The notes beneath the pieces were generated by a model that made no database searches, was not told where the DNA came from, and was given only the letters and a program-made list of their open reading frames with translations. Shown piece by piece: positions 58,761-64,000 of a stretch of 64,000 bases of DNA. Source of the DNA: Streptomyces bluensis. GTDB taxonomy: Bacteria; Actinomycetota; Actinomycetes; Streptomycetales; Streptomycetaceae. The translations under genes were made by a program, and so were the position numbers. How positions within the stretch are numbered: the first letter of the stretch is position 1; each line of letters opens with the position of its first letter. The stretch is taken from assembly GCF_014650715.1 (NCBI RefSeq), contig NZ_BMVM01000007.1, positions 124,001-188,000 on the forward strand, given 5' to 3'.

Positions 58761-59984
58761 TCACCGAGATCGGAGACCGTCGAGGGCCGATCCGAACAAG
58801 GTCAACGCGCGAACCACGTGCGGCAATTCGAGGGGCTCCGGGGACGCGAGGGACGCCGCCCGCTCCTCGGCCGTGGCACCGAGCAGCGCACTCGTCGACA
58901 GCCGGACCCTCAGCGCCTCAAGATCGTCCCCGAAGCGGTGCCCGCCGGGTGCGGGCATACCGAGGCGGGTGGTGAGGAAGTCCTCCAGTTCCTGTGCGTC
59001 CCCGACGCCGTGCGTGGTGAGCGCGGACCGCAGCGGGCCAAGGTCCGCGTACAGGTGCCGGCCGGCCCGGGGCGGCAGGGCGAGCGCCCCGGCGCTGGTG
59101 ACGGCGTGGTGCGCGGCGGCGGCCACGCGCGCGTGCAGGCGTACGGCGGCGGTGAGGCGGGCGGTGACCTCGGCGGGCTCGCCCAGCGCGTACGCGGCGG
59201 CCGCGGCGACCGGCGTGGCGATACGGGCGCCGAGCGCGGTGAGCACGTCGAGCACGTGGGCCCGCAGCCCGGCACCGGCGTCGGTGTCCGGGAAGCGGGC
59301 GACGGCGGCGGGCCAGCCGAGCGGCAGGAAGGCGCCGCCGAGGTCGGTCACCACGGTGACCCGGTCGGGCAGCATCTCGGCGGGGCTGAGCAGCACGGTG
59401 TCGTGCGGCTCGTGCACGGTGTCGCGCCAGGACTCGTCGCTGACCAGGTGCAGGCCCTCGGCCGCGGCGGCCTCGACGGTTTCGTGCACCAGTTCGGGCG
59501 GGGCGACGGTGGCGGTGGGGTCGTCGGCGACGCACAGGACGAGCAGGCGCGGATCGCCTCCTTCGTCGCGGATCCGGCGGAGGGTCTCCAGCAGGGCGTA
59601 CGGGTCCGGGACGCCGCCGCACTCGGCCGGTGTCGCCACGTGGAAGGCGGATCTTCCCAGAGCGCGGGTCTCGGGCGCCCACCAGGCGGCGCACGGCCGT
59701 GGGACCAGGACGTCGCCGCCGAACACCGCCGTCAGCGCGAGCAGCAGGGCGGGGGCGCCGGGAGCGGCGGCCACCCTTTCCCGCGCGGTCGGCAGGCCGC
59801 GCCGCGCCCAGTAACCGCAGGCGGCGTCGAGGAGGGCGGGGCCGCCGCCGGTGGGTTCGGCGTCGGGGCGGTCCGCGGCGGCGGAGAGACGGGCCGCGAG
59901 GCCGGGCAGGACGGGGAGTCCCTGGTCGGGGAGGGGCGGGCCGTAGCGGACGGGTCCGTGTCCCTCCGGTTCCGTCCGCCGCAT
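58761..59984 (-). CDS. Aminotransferase-fold protein lacking any lysine
   Basis: This 407-residue protein has fold-type I PLP enzyme layout: APGAPALLLALTAVFGGDVLVPRP, VLCVADDPTATVAPPE in place of the NPTG segment, and LVSDESWRD with Asp183 at the PLP-nitrogen position. The Schiff-base region, normally SxSK, reads VTDLGGAFLPLGWP (212-225) with no Lys; I find no Lys in the whole chain. It therefore cannot bind PLP by the normal internal aldimine. It may bind PLP non-covalently or act as a pseudo-enzyme. It heads a likely operon with the MBL protein. Confidence 0.8.
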   Translation of the reverse strand: MRRTEPEGHGPVRYGPPLPDQGLPVLPGLAARLSAAADRPDAEPTGGGPALLDAACGYWARRGLPTARERVAAAPGAPALLLALTAVFGGDVLVPRPCAAWWAPETRALGRSAFHVATPAECGGVPDPYALLETLRRIRDEGGDPRLLVLCVADDPTATVAPPELVHETVEAAAAEGLHLVSDESWRDTVHEPHDTVLLSPAEMLPDRVTVVTDLGGAFLPLGWPAAVARFPDTDAGAGLRAHVLDVLTALGARIATPVAAAAAYALGEPAEVTARLTAAVRLHARVAAAAHHAVTSAGALALPPRAGRHLYADLGPLRSALTTHGVGDAQELEDFLTTRLGMPAPGGHRFGDDLEALRVRLSTSALLGATAEERAASLASPEPLELPHVVRALTLFGSALDGLRSR

Positions 59985-60129
59985 CGGTGCCTCCGCAGTC
60001 AGTGGTGCCTGGGCTCGGTCTGCGGGGTGGGCTCGGTCTGCGGGTGCCCTGCCCCTCCCGTCCGGATTGGCGAGTACCCCCGGTCCCGCGCCGCCATGGG
60101 TGTCCGTGCGGGTCGGACCGGTCGCGGGC

Positions 60130-61356
60130 TCAACGGTGCTTGGAGGTGCCCCGGCGGAGCAGGATGCGCTGAACGGCGGCGCCGATCGCGCCCGCGATGA
60201 GGAGGCCGCCGGCGATCATGGCCGGGACGGAGTCGGTGAAGGCACCGCCGTCGCCCGCCTGCACCCCGTGCCGCATCCCGTCCGGGTCGAAGGAGGGTGC
60301 CCGGCTGTGGTCGCCGTCGGACTCCTTGCCGTGCTGGTCACCGCCGAGCGCCGCGGTGAAGGTCGCACTCCACTGTTTGCCCTGCCCGCCGGGCGCCGCC
60401 GGGCACGTGCCGTCGACGCTCCACTCGGACGACTTGCCCGCCCCGTCCGCGCCCCTCTCGAAGTTCCCGGCCGGGGCGATACGGGCGGTGCCGCGGTAGA
60501 CGAGCCCGGCGGAGGCGCCGGGGCCCGCGGCGGGGGCCGGGACGGTTGCGGGGGCTGTCGCTGGGGCGGGGGCCGTTGCCGGGGCGGGGGCCGTTGCGGG
60601 GGCGGGGGCCGTTGCGGGGGCGGGGACGCGGGCTGCCGCGCCCACGAAGCCCGCCCTCGGGACGCGCGCCGCCGCGGGAGCCACGGCTGCCTCGGGGGCC
60701 GGGACCGCCGCGGAGCTGGGATCCGTCGCGGGCCTGGGAACCGCCGCTTGCCTGGGGGCGGCCGCGGGGCTGGGAACCGCCGTGGAACTGGGGGCCTTCG
60801 GCGGGTCGAGGCTTGTCCCTGGGCCCTGGACTCTCCCGGAACCGGGACCCACCGGGTCCCGTCCCGTGCCGGAATCGGGAACTGCTCCGGGTGCGTCCTC
60901 TCCCGAAGGCCCGTAACTCGACGCGGGGTCACCCCCCGCGCCGGGGTCCTGCTCCGCTGCCGGGTCATTGCCCGAAGCCGGATCACGACCCGTTCCGGGA
61001 TCGTTGCCCGAGGCCGGATCACGGCCCGTCCCGGGTTCGCGACCTGTCCCGGAATCACGACCTGTCCCCGGTTCGCGACCGGCCCCGGGCTCGCGGCCCG
61101 AGCCGGGGTCGTCTCCGCCGGACACTCGCTGCAGTTTGACGGTGCCCTGCTCGAAGGCCTGGGAGCCGGCGTCGATGGTGTCGGGCGAGGCGCCGCCGGT
61201 CGGCTCACAGGTGACGGACACCGTGACCGTTCCGCCGGGGGCGACCGTGCGCGGGCCGACCTCCGCCGAGGGGTCCCCGGCCGCGACCGGGGCGGCGGCG
61301 CCCAGGACGGTGCCGACCAGGGTGGCGGCGGACAGGACACAGGCTCTGCGGCGCAT
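60130..61356 (-). CDS. Secreted, membrane-anchored protein with large low-complexity insertion
   Basis: This 408-residue protein has a signal peptide (RRRACVLSAATLVGTVLGAAAPVAA) and a short beta domain (DPSAEVGPRTVAPGGTVTVSVTCEP, residues about 28-80). A long disordered insert (about 80-285) is built of GREPGTGRDPASGNDP-like and PAPATAPAPAT repeats. A second beta part (YRGTARIAPAGNF, WSVDGTCPAAPGGQGKQWSATF) follows, then a C-terminal helix (AMIAGGLLIAGAIGAAV) and a basic tail. The two beta parts look like one domain split by the insert. It is probably a cell-surface protein; function unknown. The DNA of the insert is highly repetitive (60550-61120). Confidence 0.75.
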   Translation of the reverse strand: MRRRACVLSAATLVGTVLGAAAPVAAGDPSAEVGPRTVAPGGTVTVSVTCEPTGGASPDTIDAGSQAFEQGTVKLQRVSGGDDPGSGREPGAGREPGTGRDSGTGREPGTGRDPASGNDPGTGRDPASGNDPAAEQDPGAGGDPASSYGPSGEDAPGAVPDSGTGRDPVGPGSGRVQGPGTSLDPPKAPSSTAVPSPAAAPRQAAVPRPATDPSSAAVPAPEAAVAPAAARVPRAGFVGAAARVPAPATAPAPATAPAPATAPAPATAPATVPAPAAGPGASAGLVYRGTARIAPAGNFERGADGAGKSSEWSVDGTCPAAPGGQGKQWSATFTAALGGDQHGKESDGDHSRAPSFDPDGMRHGVQAGDGGAFTDSVPAMIAGGLLIAGAIGAAVQRILLRRGTSKHR

Positions 61357-61582
61357 GGGCGGGGCTCCTTCGGGCCGGCTGTGACGGGCTACGGGGCACG
61401 ACCGCCGCGCCCCGCCCGTCCATCACAGCCCGTCGGCCGCCGCACCGCTCGCGGCCGGGCCCCATTAGCGGGACGCCGGACCGCCGAGCGGGTGACCGGA
61501 GCGCCGCACGCTCCCCGAACCCGGATCCGGAACCCGGAAGCCGGAAGCTGGAACCCGGAACCCGGCCAGGGCGTAACAAGCC

Positions 61583-62299
61583 CTAGTCGGACAGCGACAC
61601 CAGTTCCTTCTCCAAGCCCCGCCCCCGCTTGTCCACCACGGCGCCCGCGACGTCCGTGAGCTTGCGGTTGGTGCCCTGGGAGATACGGCGGAGGACTCCG
61701 AACGCGTCGTCGGCATCGCAGCCCAGGACGTGCATGACGATGCCGCACGCCTGGTCCACGACGGGCCGGGAGCGCAGTGCGGCACCCAGCTGACCGAGCT
61801 CGGTGAGCGCGGCACGGTACGAGCGGTCGCCCACGAGACAGGTCGCCGCGAGTTCTCCGAGCGCACGCGCCGGACCGCGCGAGGCGTCCCCCAGGACGCC
61901 GGGCCGGAAGCTGTAGAGGCTGAGAGCCACCGTCAGCACCGGACGCCGGAACGGGATGGTGACGCTGGACCGTACGCCCGACTCGAGCGCCACGGCCCGG
62001 TACTCCGGCCAGCGCTCCTCGCGCAGCAGGTCCGCCGAGTCGACGGGCTCGCCACGTTCCAGCGCCGCGGGGATGGGCCCGTCGCCCGAGCGGAACTGCA
62101 CCGAGACCAGTGCGGCGAGGTCGGGGTGGGTGACAGCGGCCGGCGGATCCGTGTCGCCCTCGGACACCAGACTGCTCGCGCCGCAGCACTCACGGGTGCA
62201 GCGGACCGCCTGTTCGGCGAGCTCGGACAGCCTCCTTCCCGGCAGGGCGGATTCGGGTGACTCCACTCGCATGTGACCGGTGTGTTCGGTCTCCGGCAT
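61583..62299 (-). CDS. GAF-like and ANTAR domain regulator
   Basis: This 238-residue protein has a GAF-like sensor region (about 20-165: LVSVQFRSGDGPIPAALERGEPVD, SSVTIPFRRPVLTVALSLYS). A C-terminal ANTAR domain follows (about 175-230: ALRSRPVVDQACGIVMHVLGCDADDAFGVLRRISQGTNRKL). ANTAR proteins bind paired hairpins in RNA and prevent termination, or act as response regulators. No receiver domain is present. It is divergent from the PAS-GAF gene and may share a stress-signalling role with it. The leader just upstream of 61583 (61526-61567) is a GGAACCCGG-type repeat on the far side of the stop. Confidence 0.88.
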   Translation of the reverse strand: MPETEHTGHMRVESPESALPGRRLSELAEQAVRCTRECCGASSLVSEGDTDPPAAVTHPDLAALVSVQFRSGDGPIPAALERGEPVDSADLLREERWPEYRAVALESGVRSSVTIPFRRPVLTVALSLYSFRPGVLGDASRGPARALGELAATCLVGDRSYRAALTELGQLGAALRSRPVVDQACGIVMHVLGCDADDAFGVLRRISQGTNRKLTDVAGAVVDKRGRGLEKELVSLSD

Positions 62300-62410
62300 G
62301 CCTCAGGCCTCCTCTCTTCCCGCGCGTTCCCGCTCGCCAGTGGAGAAAACGGTGTTCACCCGTTCCGCCGCCCCATCCCCCGCGGGGGCCGGACACGTTA
62401 CGTTCGACGC

Positions 62411-63520
62411 ATGACGCAGACGGACGAATTCGGTGAGCAGCTCGCGGACTTCGTGCGTCGCGTCGCGGAGCTCAAGGCAGCCCGGTCGGTGCCGAACGAC
62501 AACCTGCCGACGGTACTCGACGCCGCGATCTTCGAACTCGACCATGTGGCCGACCAGTTGTGGCCGTGGTACGAACGGCTCGCCACATCCGGCCCGCCCG
62601 CCGCCGCCTCCGCGGACCGGCAGGAGCTCCAGTTGCTGAAGACGGTCTACCAACGGCTGCCGCTGCCGGTCGCGTTGGTGGACCGCGAGACCGTGGTGCG
62701 CCGGCTGAACTTCGCGGCGACCACCTTCACCGGAGTGCGGGCGGGCTACGCCACCGGCCGGCCGCTGACCGGATTTCTCGCCCACGCGGACCGGGCGGCG
62801 TTTCGCACGCAGTCCGCGGCGGTGGCGCGCGGCGAGGGCGACCGCAGTCTCACCGTCCATCTCCAGCAGCGTCCCGCGGTGCCGGTGCGCGCGACGCTGA
62901 CCGCGCTGCGCCCCAGCAACGAGCCGCGCACCGGCGTCCTCGTCGTGCTCCAGCCCGCGGACACCCGCGTCCCCGCCATCGGCAGTCCCGTACGCCCGCT
63001 GCCGAACCTGTCCGAGACGACCCGGCACGCGACGTTGCTGGAGCTGCTGGACATGATGACCACGGCCCTGCTCACCGCACCCGCCGACGAGGTGCTCGAC
63101 CGGGCGGCGCGGGTGTTGCACGGACGGTTCGCGGACTGGGTGGTGGCCGACTCGGGGGCCGCCCGGCTCTCCCGTACGACGGTCCTCGGCCCCTCGGAGG
63201 AGGAGGCGGCGACCGTGGCCGCGCAGGATCCCGCCGGCTGCCCCCTCGTGGTCGAGGCGGCACGGGGCGGCGCCACGTCCCTCCAGGTGCGGCCCGAGGA
63301 CCCGGGCGCCTTCGGCCACGACGCCTCGGGCGCCCCGGTCCTCGTCCGGGCCGACGTCACCTCACTCCTGTGCCTGCCGCTGACCGCCCCGGACGGCCCG
63401 GTCCGCGGTGTCCTCACCCTGTTCCGCTCGGGCGCCCGCCTGGCCTTCTCGATGGCGGAGGCGCAGGCTATGGACATGATGGCCCGGCACATCGCGCTGG
63501 CGATGGGCGCGCCGCGATAG
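62411..63520 (+). CDS. PAS and GAF domain sensor protein
   Basis: This 369-residue protein is read from the ATG at 62411. TACGTT (62399-62404) stands six bases before it and no ribosome site is seen, so the message may be leaderless. An N-terminal helical part is followed by a PAS domain (about 75-175: LLKTVYQRLPLPVALVDRETVVRRLNFAATTFTG). A C-terminal GAF-like domain (about 220-365) ends MAEAQAMDMMARHIALAMGAP. There is no kinase or phosphatase domain, so it probably works with a partner. The neighbouring SigB-type sigma factor and ANTAR protein make a stress-response role likely. Confidence 0.8.
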   Translation: MTQTDEFGEQLADFVRRVAELKAARSVPNDNLPTVLDAAIFELDHVADQLWPWYERLATSGPPAAASADRQELQLLKTVYQRLPLPVALVDRETVVRRLNFAATTFTGVRAGYATGRPLTGFLAHADRAAFRTQSAAVARGEGDRSLTVHLQQRPAVPVRATLTALRPSNEPRTGVLVVLQPADTRVPAIGSPVRPLPNLSETTRHATLLELLDMMTTALLTAPADEVLDRAARVLHGRFADWVVADSGAARLSRTTVLGPSEEEAATVAAQDPAGCPLVVEAARGGATSLQVRPEDPGAFGHDASGAPVLVRADVTSLLCLPLTAPDGPVRGVLTLFRSGARLAFSMAEAQAMDMMARHIALAMGAPR

Positions 63521-63551
63521 GGCGCGGGGCTGGGGCCCGGGCGGTGACCGC

Positions 63552-64000
63552 TCACGCGGCGTCCCGCATGACCTGCTCCCTCAGCCGAGTGCAGCACCGG
63601 CTGATCAGCCGGGACACATGCATCTGGGAGATCCCCATCTGCTCGGCGATACGGCTCTGGGTCATGTCGTTGAAGAACCGCATGTACAGAATGGCCCGCT
63701 CCCGCTCCGGCAGTGCCCGCAGACGGGGCTTGACCGCCTCGCGGTCGACCACGGTGTCGAGCGCCGGATCCGGCGACCCGAGCGCGTCGCTCAGCGAGTA
63801 GCCGTCCTCGGCTCCGGGCAGCTCCGCGTCCAGGGAGAGCGCGGTGAAGCTCTCCAGCGCCTCCAGGCCGACCCGGACGTCCTCCTCGCTCATACGGGCG
63901 TGCTCGGCGATCTCGGCGACGGTGGGCCGCCGGCCTGAGATGGTCTGTGACAGGTCCTGAGAGGCGAACCGCACACGATTGCGCAGGTCCTGGACGCGAC
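63552..64000 (-). CDS. SigB/SigF-type RNA polymerase sigma factor, 5' end outside window
   Basis: The frame runs from the stop at 63552 to the right edge and is open upstream (RVQDLRNRVRFASQDLSQ at the edge), so about 149 C-terminal residues are visible. Region 3 (RRPTVAEIAEHARMSEEDVRVGLEAL) and region 4 (LPERERAILYMRFFNDMTQSRIAEQMGISQMHVSRLISRCCTRLRE) match the SigB/SigF/SigG stress and sporulation group. Regions 1-2 are outside. Its stop lies 31 bases beyond the convergent PAS-GAF gene. Confidence 0.93.
   Translation of the reverse strand, partial: RVQDLRNRVRFASQDLSQTISGRRPTVAEIAEHARMSEEDVRVGLEALESFTALSLDAELPGAEDGYSLSDALGSPDPALDTVVDREAVKPRLRALPERERAILYMRFFNDMTQSRIAEQMGISQMHVSRLISRCCTRLREQVMRDAA

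Overview
The window looks like a piece of a Streptomyces (or close actinomycete) chromosome. GC content is very high, GTG and TTG starts are common, there are many Tat/Sec-exported CBM2 glycoside hydrolases, there are CebR- and HspR-type operators, and TTA (bldA-type) codons are almost absent. No tRNA, rRNA, CRISPR array, transposase or phage module was seen. Two genes run off the ends: a ketoacyl-ACP synthase III-like gene at the left edge and a SigB/SigF-type sigma factor at the right edge.

Left part (1-17 kb). A KAS III-like gene and an OFA-family (oxalate/formate type) MFS transporter with a tiny partner protein lie beside a LacI-type repressor. Divergent from the repressor is a catabolic-looking run: asparaginase-type amidohydrolase, cytoplasmic polysaccharide-deacetylase/imidase-type hydrolase, MFS permease, two SDR dehydrogenases and an unknown CxxC protein. 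LacI-like half-sites recur upstream of three of these units, suggesting one regulon, perhaps for amide/imide use. Next is a tight formate dehydrogenase operon: a PanE-like reductase, a truncated molybdopterin catalytic subunit, a fused NuoE-NuoF type diaphorase, an Fe-S protein carrying the missing N-terminus of the catalytic subunit, and fdhD. The NuoE-NuoF fusion linker is encoded by a copy of a repeat that is also present in the 17.7-kb intergenic region.

Middle part (17-46 kb). This holds a sialidase and a beta-propeller protein, a BASS/SBF-type transporter divergent from a LysR regulator, a long-chain acyl-CoA ligase, a branched-chain amino-acid-type ABC transporter in which two permeases and one ATPase form a single polypeptide, a Tat-exported polysaccharide lyase-like protein, an aldo/keto reductase and a methyltransferase. 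A cellulase locus follows: GH6, GH5 and GH48 enzymes, all with CBM2, and a GH74 xyloglucanase. A perfect CebR operator and a degenerate one lie between the divergent GH5/GH6 and GH48/GH74 units. A DUF4352 lipoprotein and a PL11 rhamnogalacturonan lyase follow.

Right part (46-64 kb). Housekeeping and stress genes are mixed with unusual ones: pterin dehydratase, DUF5753 regulator, an orphan DnaK with a HAIR-like operator, OsmC, a membrane phosphodiesterase, and a DUF6230-DUF6114 pair translationally coupled to a phytoene-synthase-like/cis-prenyltransferase fusion. Then come a degenerate resolvase-like protein, two MBL-fold proteins, a DedA protein, a lysine-free aminotransferase-fold protein, a repeat-swollen surface protein, and signalling genes (GAF-ANTAR, PAS-GAF, sigma factor).

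The most unusual points are the permuted split formate dehydrogenase with its repeat-derived linker, the trans/cis prenyl synthase fusion operon, the two TTA codons lying only in signal peptides of secreted glycosidases, and the tandem operator-like arrays.
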